Origin: Nitratifractor salsuginis DSM 16511
GTDB lineage: Bacteria; Campylobacterota; Campylobacteria; Campylobacterales; Sulfurovaceae
Direction: 5' to 3'
DNA length: 64,000 nt
Assembly: GCF_000186245.1 (NCBI RefSeq)
Contig: NC_014935.1
Span: 1,674,001 to 1,738,000, forward strand
Position numbers and translations under genes: made by a program. Within the stretch, counting starts at the first letter, position 1. Each line of letters opens with the position of its first letter. Positions 56,524 to 64,000 of this stretch are shown one piece after another. The notes beneath the pieces were generated by a model. The model saw only the letters and a list, made by a program, of their open reading frames with translations. It was not told the DNA's origin and ran no database searches.

Positions 56524-57396
56524 TTAAATATTTTCCTTCGCTATATCCAGAAGGTATTGACCATAGCCCGTTTTTTTGAGTGGTTCCGCCAAACCGATTA
56601 ATTGTGACCTGTCAATCCATCCGTTACGGTAGGCGATCTCTTCGATACAGGCAATTTTGTAGCCCTGCCTCTGTTCAACCGTTTGCACAAAGAGCGAAGC
56701 CTCCATGAGAGAGTCATGGGTACCGCTATCCAGCCAGGCGAAACCTCTTCCCAATAGCTCGACTTTCAGCTTACCTCTTCTGAGATACTCTTCATTGATG
56801 GATGTAATCTCCAGTTCTCCCCGCTCTGAAGGCTTGATGGATTTGGCGATCTTCACTACATCGTTATCATAAAAATAGAGTCCGGTCACCGCGAAGTTCG
56901 ATTTTGGCTTTTCCGGTTTTTCCTCGATGCTGATGGCCCTTTGATTCTCATCGAATTCGACGACACCAAAACATTCAGGATCCTTGACCTGATAACCAAA
57001 GACGATTGCTCCCTCCTCCAATGAAGCCGCTTTTTTCAGAAGGGGTGTAAAGCCCTGTCCATAAAAAATATTGTCACCCAAGATCAAGGCCACCCTGTTA
57101 TTACCGATAAAATCATCAGCCAAGATGAATGCCTGCGCCAATCCTTTGGGACTTGGTTGCACCTTGTAGAAAAACTTCATTCCCAATTGCGATCCATCAC
57201 CCAGTAACTCTTCAAAACGAGTAATATCATTGGGCGTAGAAATAATCAAAATCTCTTTAATGCCGGCTAGCATAAGAACGGACAATGGATAATAGATCAT
57301 CGGTTTATCATACACCGGCAATAACTGTTTGCTAATACATTTTGTGAGAGGATAAAGACGTGTACCGCTTCCCCCAGCCAATATGATGCCTTTCAT
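56524..57396 (-). CDS. rfbA: Glucose-1-phosphate thymidylyltransferase
   Basis: 290 residues from ATG 57396 (GGAG upstream; an earlier ATG at 57444 overlaps the previous gene). The nucleotide-binding start is [17 protein letters not shown]. Others are [28 protein letters not shown] and [15 protein letters not shown]. It makes dTDP-glucose from glucose-1-phosphate and dTTP for RfbB. Length fits the RmlA family exactly. Confidence 0.96.
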   Translation of the reverse strand: MKGIILAGGSGTRLYPLTKCISKQLLPVYDKPMIYYPLSVLMLAGIKEILIISTPNDITRFEELLGDGSQLGMKFFYKVQPSPKGLAQAFILADDFIGNNRVALILGDNIFYGQGFTPLLKKAASLEEGAIVFGYQVKDPECFGVVEFDENQRAISIEEKPEKPKSNFAVTGLYFYDNDVVKIAKSIKPSERGELEITSINEEYLRRGKLKVELLGRGFAWLDSGTHDSLMEASLFVQTVEQRQGYKIACIEEIAYRNGWIDRSQLIGLAEPLKKTGYGQYLLDIAKENI

Positions 57397-57415
57397 ATCG
57401 ACTCCATCAACCTTA

Positions 57416-58699
57416 TTACAGCCTTCCATCCACTCTCTTACCATCGAGCATCGACTTGATATCGTAGACTACTCGATGCTCATCACTCTCGAGATCCAAA
57501 TTCTTAAACTCATTATGAGCAACCGCAAGCACAATTGCATCGTAAGCATCGAGCTGTAAACTCTCTTCGGGAACAAGAGAGATGCCATACTCGTGCTTCA
57601 CCTCTTCCGGATCGGCCCAGGGGTCAAAGACATCGACCTGGGTGCCGAACTCTTGCAACTCTCTAATAACATCAATGACACGAGAGTTGCGGATATCGGG
57701 GCAATTTTCTTTGAAGGTGATGCCCAGGACCAGCACTTTGCCCCCTTCGATTCTTTGCCCTTTTTTGATCATCAGTTTGACGACCTGATTGGCGACATAG
57801 ATCCCCATCTGATCATTGAGCCGGCGTCCGGCGAGGATGATCTCGGGATAATAGCCGACTTCTTGCGCTTTGTGGGTCAGATAGTAGGGATCGACCCCGA
57901 TGCAGTGGCCACCCACCAGACCCGGCCGGAAGGGGAGGAAGTTCCATTTCGTCCCCGCCGCCTCCAGCACCGCCTGGGTATCGATGCCGAGTTTGTTGAA
58001 AATGATGGCCAGTTCGTTGACGAAGGCGATATTGATATCTCTTTGGGAGTTTTCGATGACCTTCGCCGCTTCGGCCACTTTGATACTGGGAGCCAGGTGG
58101 GTTCCGGCAGTAATCACGCTGGCGTAGAGCTCATCGATCTTTTTGGCGATCTCGGGGGTGGAGCCGGAAGTGACTTTCAGAATCTTCGTAACCGTATGCT
58201 CCTTGTCGCCGGGGTTGATACGTTCGGGGCTATAGCCGCAGTAGAAACCATTTTCGGTCGTTGGTGAGTCGGATGAGATATATTTCAGACCGGAGACTTT
58301 TTCGAGGATGGGGACACAGACCTCTTCGGTGGCACCGGGGTAGACGGTGGATTCGTAGATGACGATATCGCCGGGCTTGAGCACCTTTCCGATCGATTCA
58401 CTCGCTTTGATCAGAGGGGTGAGATCGGGGCGCTTGTGTTTGTCGATGGGGGTCGGTACGGTCACGATGTAGACATTGCACTCCGCAATCTCATCGAGCT
58501 TATTGGTAAATTGCATTCCGTTGGCGATCGCCTCTTTGACTTGCGCTTCACTCAGCTCCAGCGTCCGATCGTAGCCGCGGCGTAGCTCATCGATCCGCCA
58601 TTGGGCGATATCGAAGCCTGTCACCGGATATTTTTCACTAAAGGCATGTGCCAGCGGCAAGCCGACATACCCGAGCCCTATTACGGCTATTTTTGCCAT
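57416..58699 (-). CDS. UDP-N-acetylhexosamine 6-dehydrogenase (WbpA/WbpO/TviB type)
   Basis: 427 residues. The NAD fold starts [17 protein letters not shown]. The catalytic cysteine is in [16 protein letters not shown], with [26 protein letters not shown] and the [16 protein letters not shown] substrate part. The pattern is that of UDP-GlcNAc/GalNAc or ManNAc dehydrogenases rather than UDP-glucose enzymes. First gene of the minus-strand polysaccharide operon; divergent from wzc across a 210-bp AT-rich gap. Confidence 0.92.
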   Translation of the reverse strand: MAKIAVIGLGYVGLPLAHAFSEKYPVTGFDIAQWRIDELRRGYDRTLELSEAQVKEAIANGMQFTNKLDEIAECNVYIVTVPTPIDKHKRPDLTPLIKASESIGKVLKPGDIVIYESTVYPGATEEVCVPILEKVSGLKYISSDSPTTENGFYCGYSPERINPGDKEHTVTKILKVTSGSTPEIAKKIDELYASVITAGTHLAPSIKVAEAAKVIENSQRDINIAFVNELAIIFNKLGIDTQAVLEAAGTKWNFLPFRPGLVGGHCIGVDPYYLTHKAQEVGYYPEIILAGRRLNDQMGIYVANQVVKLMIKKGQRIEGGKVLVLGITFKENCPDIRNSRVIDVIRELQEFGTQVDVFDPWADPEEVKHEYGISLVPEESLQLDAYDAIVLAVAHNEFKNLDLESDEHRVVYDIKSMLDGKRVDGRL

Positions 58700-58909
58700 T
58701 CAAATCTCTCCCATCCTATATTTAAGCGTAGAGTACTCTCTCTTGACTGAAAAATAAATTATATGTTTTTAACCAGAATACTAGCTGGCTTCAAGCATTG
58801 AGAAATTGTGTTTATGAGCTGATTATAAGCTATTCTATATATAATCTGTCTATTTTAATAACCGGATTTATGTTTGATAAGAGATCTGGGCAGGGGATGA
58901 GTGTAGTTG
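58700..58909. promoter_or_regulatory. AT-rich divergent control region of the polysaccharide locus
   Basis: The gap separates the 20-gene minus-strand operon from the plus-strand wzc group. On the plus strand TATAAT is at 58840-58845, without a good -35. The region is far more AT-rich than the flanking genes and holds short palindromic pieces (TATATATA, AGCTGATTATAAGCT). It is the obvious place for shared regulation; exact sites cannot be named. Confidence 0.45.
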
Positions 58910-61252
58910 ATGAATAAAACGGTACATACCCAAAAAGACGAAGACGAACTCGATCTTCGACAGCTGATCACTACGGTATGGCGACACCGCTGGGTCATCG
59001 CCATCTCCACCATTCTCGGACTGCTGATCAGCGCCTATGTCGCCTATTTCAAGCCCAACATCTATCAAACGACGGCCACGGTTGAAGTGCAAGTAAAAAA
59101 CCCCTGGGGATGGGGGCAGCGAAGCGCAGTCAACGTGGCACTCACCGGAGGGACCGTGAGCAGCCTGGCCACGGAAACCAAAATTATTCGCTCCCGATTC
59201 GTCGTCGCTAAGGCACTCAAACAGGTCGATTTCGCCCATCACTATTTTGTAAAACATGGTTTCAAACTCAAAGAACTCTACAAAAAATCCCCCTTTACAG
59301 TGGAGTTGACCCGGGGATATGGGATCTTCTTTACCCTTTATCCCATGGATGAGAACCGTTTTCGACTCGAAGCCAAACTTCCGGGTGGAGGCCATTATAG
59401 TGCCGTACACCATTATGGCAAAGAGGTGCGCACTTCCCACTTTACTCTCGTCGTTCGCAGAAAGCCCGGGGACAAGCTGAAGGAGGATCACTACTTTTTC
59501 AGGGTGGACAACCCTCGGAAACTTCCCGCACAACTCAGCGGCCGGGTCGATGCCAAACCTGCCGGAAAACGGGCCTCCATCATCGAAATATCCTTCAACG
59601 ATACGGTGCCTCTGAGGGATCAGGAATTTACCAATGCCCTGGCCAAAGCTTATCTGGAGCAAAACATCGAACGGCGGACTCTGGAAGCCGAAAAGACCCT
59701 GGAATTCATCGATTCCCAACTCAAGACACTGGCGGAGAACCTGAAAATCTCCGCCGCGAATCTGGAACGCTTCCAACGGAAAAACAAAACCATCGATATC
59801 GATAAGAAAGTGGAGCGCCTCTCCAAAGAGCTGGGAGAGTATGAAGCGCAGTTGGCCACGCTGCAACTGCAGGGGGATATCCTCGATTCGATGCTGAAGA
59901 AGGTGAGGAAAGGGAAAAATCTGGAAACCCTCACCCTGGCCGGCCTGGGGGTTGAAGATGATTCTCTGGCGGGGATCATCGGGAACCTCCGCGAAGCGAT
60001 CCTCAAGAGAAAAGAGTTGCTCCGGGATTACACATCGGCCTATCCCGAGGTCAAAAAGCTCACATCGCGGATCAATCAGCTTCGACAGATCATCATTCAA
60101 TCCGTAGGCAACCTCTACCACTCCATCAGAGAGAAAGAGAAATTTCTCCAGGCTCATATGGACAAGCTTCGTCGGCAGCTCGCTTCGCTCCCGGAAGACC
60201 AACGAAATTTCCTGGCCCTGCAACGGCGATTCGCCTCCAACGAGAAGTTCTACTCCTACCTGATGGAAAAGAAGACGGAAACGGAGATCCGAAAGGCTTC
60301 GACCGTGAGCGCCAATCGGATCCTGGATACCGCCCTCTATCCATCTTCTCCGGTCCGCCCCAAGAGAAAGATCATTCTGATCGTAGGGCTTCTGCTGGGG
60401 CTCATTGCAGGCATCGCCTATGCCTTTATCCGGGAATTGCTCAACGATAAAATCTATAGCGAAGAGGAGATCTCCGAGGCGACACAGGTTCCCAAACTCG
60501 GAGTCGTACCCCTCTTTCCGAAAAATGCACCCGAAATGGTGGTTTTGGAAGATCCGAAATCGGCGGCGGCGGAGGCTTTCCGGAGTATCCGGACCAATCT
60601 ACTCTTTATGAACCCCAGAGAGAACGGGCAGGTGGTGGCCGTCACTTCGACGATCGAAGGAGAGGGAAAGACGACGATCTGTACCAACCTGGGAGCCATT
60701 ATGGCGATGGCGGGCAAGCGGGTGATCATCCTGAATCTGGATATGCGCAAGCCCACCCTTCATCAGAAGATGAACCTTTCCAACCAAAAAGGGATGAGCA
60801 ACCTGCTCTCCGGACATGCCAAACTACAGGAGGTGATCCAGAAGAGCAGGATCGAAAACCTGGATATCATCCCCTCCGGCCCCACACCTCCCAACCCCAG
60901 CGAACTCATCGGCGGGGTAATCCTCCCGGAAGCGCTGAAGGTCCTGAGACAACACTATGACGTGGTTATGCTGGACACTCCGCCCGTCGGCCTCGTCACC
61001 GATGCGAGACTGATCATGCGACTCTCGGATATCACCATTTATCTCTTTAAGGCGGGGTATTCTCGGAAACCCTTTGTCAAGCTGATGAATGAGCTCTATC
61101 AAGCCAACGGGAACAAAGGGCTCGGCTACATTTTAAACGCCTTCAACCCCAAACACCATGCCGGCTATGCTTATGGTTACGGCTACGGATATGCTTACGG
61201 ATATGGCTATTATGGGGAAGAAGACAAAAAGGGTAGAAAGAAGAAAAAGTGA
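58910..61252 (+). CDS. wzc: Polysaccharide co-polymerase/tyrosine autokinase Wzc
   Basis: 780 residues from ATG 58910 (a TTG 3 bp upstream is possible). The Wzz-like part has helices at about 28-47 and 485-505 around a periplasmic coiled-coil region. The BY-kinase domain has Walker A in TSTIEGEGKTT (about 584-589 for GEGKTT), Walker A' VIILNLDMRKP and Walker B VVMLDTPPVGLV. The tail is a run of GY and AY dipeptides with at least ten tyrosines, the autophosphorylation cluster. It regulates chain length and export together with the phosphatase that overlaps it by 4 bp. Confidence 0.95.
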   Translation: MNKTVHTQKDEDELDLRQLITTVWRHRWVIAISTILGLLISAYVAYFKPNIYQTTATVEVQVKNPWGWGQRSAVNVALTGGTVSSLATETKIIRSRFVVAKALKQVDFAHHYFVKHGFKLKELYKKSPFTVELTRGYGIFFTLYPMDENRFRLEAKLPGGGHYSAVHHYGKEVRTSHFTLVVRRKPGDKLKEDHYFFRVDNPRKLPAQLSGRVDAKPAGKRASIIEISFNDTVPLRDQEFTNALAKAYLEQNIERRTLEAEKTLEFIDSQLKTLAENLKISAANLERFQRKNKTIDIDKKVERLSKELGEYEAQLATLQLQGDILDSMLKKVRKGKNLETLTLAGLGVEDDSLAGIIGNLREAILKRKELLRDYTSAYPEVKKLTSRINQLRQIIIQSVGNLYHSIREKEKFLQAHMDKLRRQLASLPEDQRNFLALQRRFASNEKFYSYLMEKKTETEIRKASTVSANRILDTALYPSSPVRPKRKIILIVGLLLGLIAGIAYAFIRELLNDKIYSEEEISEATQVPKLGVVPLFPKNAPEMVVLEDPKSAAAEAFRSIRTNLLFMNPRENGQVVAVTSTIEGEGKTTICTNLGAIMAMAGKRVIILNLDMRKPTLHQKMNLSNQKGMSNLLSGHAKLQEVIQKSRIENLDIIPSGPTPPNPSELIGGVILPEALKVLRQHYDVVMLDTPPVGLVTDARLIMRLSDITIYLFKAGYSRKPFVKLMNELYQANGNKGLGYILNAFNPKHHAGYAYGYGYGYAYGYGYYGEEDKKGRKKKK

Positions 61253-62004
61253 TCGGCCGATGGTTCAAAAAAAAGAGGATGGACCGGACAGAGGATAACG
61301 GAGAGAAAGTCGTACTGCCCTTCGTGACCGATCTGCATTCCCATCTCTTGCCTGGCATCGACGACGGGGCAAAAACCCTCCAGGAGTCTTTGAAGCTTTT
61401 GAGCGGGTTGGAAGCATTGGGATATCGGAGGATTTACACAACCCCGCACATTATGAGCGACAGCTACCGAAACAGCAGCGAAACGATCAGAAAAGGTTTG
61501 GAGAAACTACGAAGCGCAGCCAAAGAGGAAGGCCTCACCCTGAAGATCGATGCGGCTGCGGAGTATTATCTGGATGAACTGCTCTTCGAGCGTCTCGATC
61601 AGGGGGATGTCCTGACCGTTGGAAACCGCCTCCTGCTCTTTGAAACCTCCTACTACAATGAACCCCTGCAGTTGGAAGAGCGTATCTACGAAATCTCGGC
61701 CAGAGGGTATCAGCCCCTGATGGCTCACCCCGAACGCTATCGATATGTCAAGGATCCCGAAAATTTTTACGGCAGACTCAAATCCCTTGGGGTCCTCTTT
61801 CAGGTGAATATCAACTCACTGGGGGGATACTATGGAAAAGATGCCGGTGACAAGGCATTATGGTTGGCAAAAAGAGGATGGATCGATTATCTGGGAAGCG
61901 ACATGCACGGAACGAAACATTTGGAATTTTTGCAAAAAAGCTTTGGAGCAGAAGCCTTTAAAGAGGCCATAAGCAATAATTGTATATTAAATGATACAAT
62001 TTGA
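61249..62004 (+). CDS. PHP-type tyrosine-protein phosphatase (CpsB/YwqE family)
   Basis: 251 residues, GTG start overlapping the wzc stop (GTGA). Metal-binding motifs of the PHP fold: DLHSHLLPGIDDG, TTPHIM, a glutamate in AAEYYLDE, AHPERY and DMHGTKH. It removes phosphate from the tyrosine tail of Wzc, replacing the low-molecular-weight phosphatase Wzb of enterobacteria. Cytoplasmic. Start chosen by coupling to wzc. Confidence 0.92.
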   Translation: MIGRWFKKKRMDRTEDNGEKVVLPFVTDLHSHLLPGIDDGAKTLQESLKLLSGLEALGYRRIYTTPHIMSDSYRNSSETIRKGLEKLRSAAKEEGLTLKIDAAAEYYLDELLFERLDQGDVLTVGNRLLLFETSYYNEPLQLEERIYEISARGYQPLMAHPERYRYVKDPENFYGRLKSLGVLFQVNINSLGGYYGKDAGDKALWLAKRGWIDYLGSDMHGTKHLEFLQKSFGAEAFKEAISNNCILNDTI

Positions 62005-62028
62005 CGATTTGTAAAAAGTGAGGGTAGG

Positions 62029-62760
62029 ATGTATAGAAAAATAGTGCTGGGAATGCTTGGTCTTGCAGTGCTTTTTGCCGTTTCGGGGTGTGGACGGGAC
62101 CGCACACTCCTGCAAACCGATCAACCGGTCGTGATCAAAACGAAGGGAAAGATCTCTTACGATTACCGGATCAAACCGAACGATCGGGTGGCGATCACCG
62201 TCTATAAATATCCGGAATTGACCCCCACGAGCATGAGTGAAAAAGGAATTTTGGTCGATTCCCAGGGGTATGTATCCCTCCCTTTGATCCACCGGGTCCA
62301 TTTGGCTGGCTTGACCCAGACCCAGGCGGCGAAGATGCTGGAGCGTCGTTACGGGAAATATCTGAAGGATCCCTCTCTCAACCTGGAAGTGATGAACAAA
62401 CGCGCCTATATCCTGGGTGAAGTCAAAAAACCCGGTCCAGTGCCGCTGGATCGGGAAAAGACCACTGTTTTCGAAGCCATTGCGATGGGAGAAGGCTTGA
62501 CCGACGATGCCGTACGGGACAATATCCTGGTCCTCAGCCATGACAGCCGAGGCAATCTGGAATTACGGCGTATCGATTTGAGCAATTACCACAATATCGC
62601 GCTGAGCAATATCACCATCAAGCCCGACGATGTGATTTATGTACCGCCCAGCAGTTGGAAAGAGTTTCGGATCAACAGTCAAAATTTCACCTCGGTCTTC
62701 AAAACGATCTCCGACATCGCCCAACCCTTCGTCACCCTGCATTATCTCTTCGACGATTAA
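62029..62760 (+). CDS. wza: Polysaccharide export lipoprotein Wza
   Basis: 243 residues with a lipoprotein signal (VSGC at about residues 18-21). The polysaccharide-export domain starts YDYRIKPNDRVAITVYKYPEL and is followed by SLBB-type segments (AYILGEVKKPGPVPL, IKPDDVIYVPPS). It forms the outer-membrane channel for the polymer. Shorter than E. coli Wza, with one clear SLBB module, as in many Campylobacterota and Bacteroidetes. 24 bp after the phosphatase. Confidence 0.92.
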   Translation: MYRKIVLGMLGLAVLFAVSGCGRDRTLLQTDQPVVIKTKGKISYDYRIKPNDRVAITVYKYPELTPTSMSEKGILVDSQGYVSLPLIHRVHLAGLTQTQAAKMLERRYGKYLKDPSLNLEVMNKRAYILGEVKKPGPVPLDREKTTVFEAIAMGEGLTDDAVRDNILVLSHDSRGNLELRRIDLSNYHNIALSNITIKPDDVIYVPPSSWKEFRINSQNFTSVFKTISDIAQPFVTLHYLFDD

Positions 62761-62763
62761 ACC

Positions 62764-63780
62764 GTGCAGCTTGCGGCAGTACTCTTGACAAGTGCCCTGG
62801 CGGCCGGGCTGACGGCTGTGACGATTCCCCTCCTGATCAAACAGGCTGAGGCGCTTTCTCTACTGGACACCCCCTGCCAACGCAGTGTCCATTTTCGACC
62901 CGTTCCGCGCGGGGCCGGGATTGCCTTTGTCGCCTCTTCCCTTCTGGTGCTCGCCCTTTTTGACAAAAACCATCTTAACGGTTTTTGGTGGATCTATATC
63001 GCAATGCTTGTCATATTGGTGACAGGGATTCTCGATGATCGTCACGAATTGACACCAAAAATAAAATTTTTGGGAATCCTCGCCGCGACAGCGCTGATCT
63101 GGGAAGGCGGCTTGCGCATCGATCAAGTGGGCAACTATCTCGGCTTCGATCTTTCCCTGGGCTGGTTGGCTTTCCCTTTCACCTATTTTGCCGTGGCAGG
63201 GTTTACCAATGCCCTGAACCTGATCGACGGTCTGGACGGCTTGGCCGGAGGGATCGCCTGGATGATCCTCGCCTTTTTCTTTTGGCTGGGGTGGGTTCAC
63301 CACGATCATTTTCTGATCATTTTCTCTTCGGTATTTTTGGCAAGTGTGACTGTTTTCCTCTTTTTCAATTGGCATCCGGCAAAAATTTTTATGGGAGACA
63401 GTGGATCGCTCAGCCTGGGTTTTCTCATCTCCGTTCTGTCGATTTATGCTCTAAAATACATTCCCTCGGTGTCGGTACTCTTCATAGGTCTCTACCCGAT
63501 CGTCGATACACTCGTGGCGATGATTCGGCGAAAAAGATCCGGACGTTCCGCCAGCCAACCCGATCGCTGCCATATCCACCATCTGATTCTCAATCGCTTC
63601 GGCAGGGTGCCTCAGAGTGTGCTGTTGATCATAGTCCTGCAAACGTTTGGATTGCTTACGGCAGTGTTGATACCTGAGGGAACGAATCAGGCTCCACTGC
63701 TTATCTTTTTCGCTTTGATCCTTTGGCTCACTTATCGTTGGGTCCTAAAAGAGATCCGTCGCCAGGGGCTTGAATGTTGA
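62764..63780 (+). CDS. WecA-like undecaprenyl-phosphate sugar-1-phosphate transferase
   Basis: 338 residues, about 10-11 membrane helices, GTG start. The magnesium-binding aspartates ILDDRHELTPK, the NLIDGLDGLAGG loop, MGDSGSLSLGF and the HIHH nucleotide-sugar motif in DRCHIHHLIL are all present. It starts the repeat unit by moving HexNAc-1-phosphate to undecaprenyl phosphate at the inner membrane. Right after wza. WecA, TagO and WbpL members cannot be told apart by eye. Confidence 0.9.
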   Translation: MQLAAVLLTSALAAGLTAVTIPLLIKQAEALSLLDTPCQRSVHFRPVPRGAGIAFVASSLLVLALFDKNHLNGFWWIYIAMLVILVTGILDDRHELTPKIKFLGILAATALIWEGGLRIDQVGNYLGFDLSLGWLAFPFTYFAVAGFTNALNLIDGLDGLAGGIAWMILAFFFWLGWVHHDHFLIIFSSVFLASVTVFLFFNWHPAKIFMGDSGSLSLGFLISVLSIYALKYIPSVSVLFIGLYPIVDTLVAMIRRKRSGRSASQPDRCHIHHLILNRFGRVPQSVLLIIVLQTFGLLTAVLIPEGTNQAPLLIFFALILWLTYRWVLKEIRRQGLEC

Positions 63781-63817
63781 AAAGTTTGATTGAATAATCT
63801 ATAAGAAAACTTACGTT

Positions 63818-63823
63818 ATACTC
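63818..63823 (+). promoter_or_regulatory. Possible -10 (TATACT) for the last outer-membrane protein gene
   Basis: TATACT lies 29 bp before the ATG at 63853; TTGAAT upstream is 21 bp away, too far for a standard -35. Confidence 0.35.
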
Positions 63824-63852
63824 GAATCAGACTATTTGGGGAGAGGGAAAGT

Positions 63853-64000
63853 ATGCAAAAAAAGATCAGAAAGTATGTGGGAGGATGGGTAGTTTTGTCC
63901 TCTCTGCTGCTTGCGGGCGGTGACGTCGCACCCGTGCCTGTCGTGCCGGTAGAGAATGGAACAAGCTGTCTCTATATCGGTGGAGGAGTCGGTGCACGCA
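63853..64000 (+). CDS. Outer-membrane protein of the GGDxxPV type, cut by the window end
   Basis: The ATG follows GAGAGGG. The 49 visible residues comprise a signal peptide ending SLLLA and the mature start GGDVAPVPVVPVENG, then LYIGGGVGAR, which looks like the first strand of a beta-barrel. It closely matches the layout of the gene at 1335 (GGDIVPV...). The rest is outside the window. Confidence 0.75.
   Translation, partial: MQKKIRKYVGGWVVLSSLLLAGGDVAPVPVVPVENGTSCLYIGGGVGAR

Noticed and set aside
58868-60223. Long antisense frame (451 codons) opposite wzc
   Set aside because: Mirror of the wzc coding pattern; no recognisable motifs; wzc is clearly real.

Overview
The window reads as a chromosomal segment of a Campylobacterota (Epsilonproteobacteria) bacterium, probably a Sulfurovum/Nitratifractor-like free-living relative. 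That is an inference from gene content and order: hisA-prmA-ftsH-pssA, xseA near ubiE-ribD, luxS, ccoS after a copper-type P-ATPase, and outer-membrane proteins whose mature N-terminus is GGD(I/V)xPV. No search was run. Most of the window is moderately GC-rich. One block, about 40.8-54.4 kb, is strikingly AT-rich and looks imported.

Layout. 0-2 kb: end of a CcoI/CopA-type ATPase, ccoS and a small outer-membrane beta-barrel. 2.1-3.05 kb: a decayed, 3'-truncated insertion sequence. 3.3-8.7 kb: a complete minus-strand rRNA operon (16S, tRNA-Ile, tRNA-Ala, 23S, 5S) with a consensus promoter and complementary processing stems. 8.9-30.8 kb: housekeeping and transport genes, namely lpxL, a 3'-5' exonuclease, hisH-hisA-prmA-ftsH-pssA, mscL, luxS, xseA, ubiE-ribD, a purine permease with a phosphoribosyltransferase, a complete aapJQMP amino-acid ABC transporter and a TRIC-type channel. 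30.8-36.5 kb: an unusual cluster made of a large lectin/LamG-like secreted protein, a lipoprotein, a 69-residue Tat-signal peptide, an HprK-like kinase and a divergent nucleotidyltransferase-like gene. 36.5-37.6 kb: an intact IS256-type element with an 8-bp target duplication, inserted exactly at the stop codon of a glycosyltransferase gene. 37.6-58.7 kb: one very tightly packed 20-gene minus-strand operon for a surface polysaccharide. 58.9-63.8 kb: the plus-strand export and regulation genes (wzc, PHP-type phosphatase, wza, a WecA-like initiating transferase), followed by the start of a second GGDxxPV outer-membrane protein.

The surface-polysaccharide genes form a Wzx/Wzy-type system. A WecA-like enzyme loads the lipid carrier. 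WecB, a nucleotide-sugar dehydrogenase, RfbA/RfbB and a DegT aminotransferase supply sugars. Several glycosyltransferases build the repeat unit. Acyl-, formyl-, deacetyl- and CapK-like enzymes may decorate it. Wzx flips it, a Wzy-like protein polymerises it, and Wza/Wzc with the phosphatase export it.

A second theme runs through the GC-rich part. Nearly every longer intergenic gap carries degenerate 7- or 8-bp tandem repeats, often with small perfect hairpins. They resemble the short tandemly repeated repetitive (STRR) sequences known from cyanobacteria. Some supply stop codons of neighbouring genes, and some sit in frame inside hisH and the nucleotidyltransferase-like gene. The main candidates for an undescribed system are the Tat-peptide/HprK-like kinase cluster and this repeat family.
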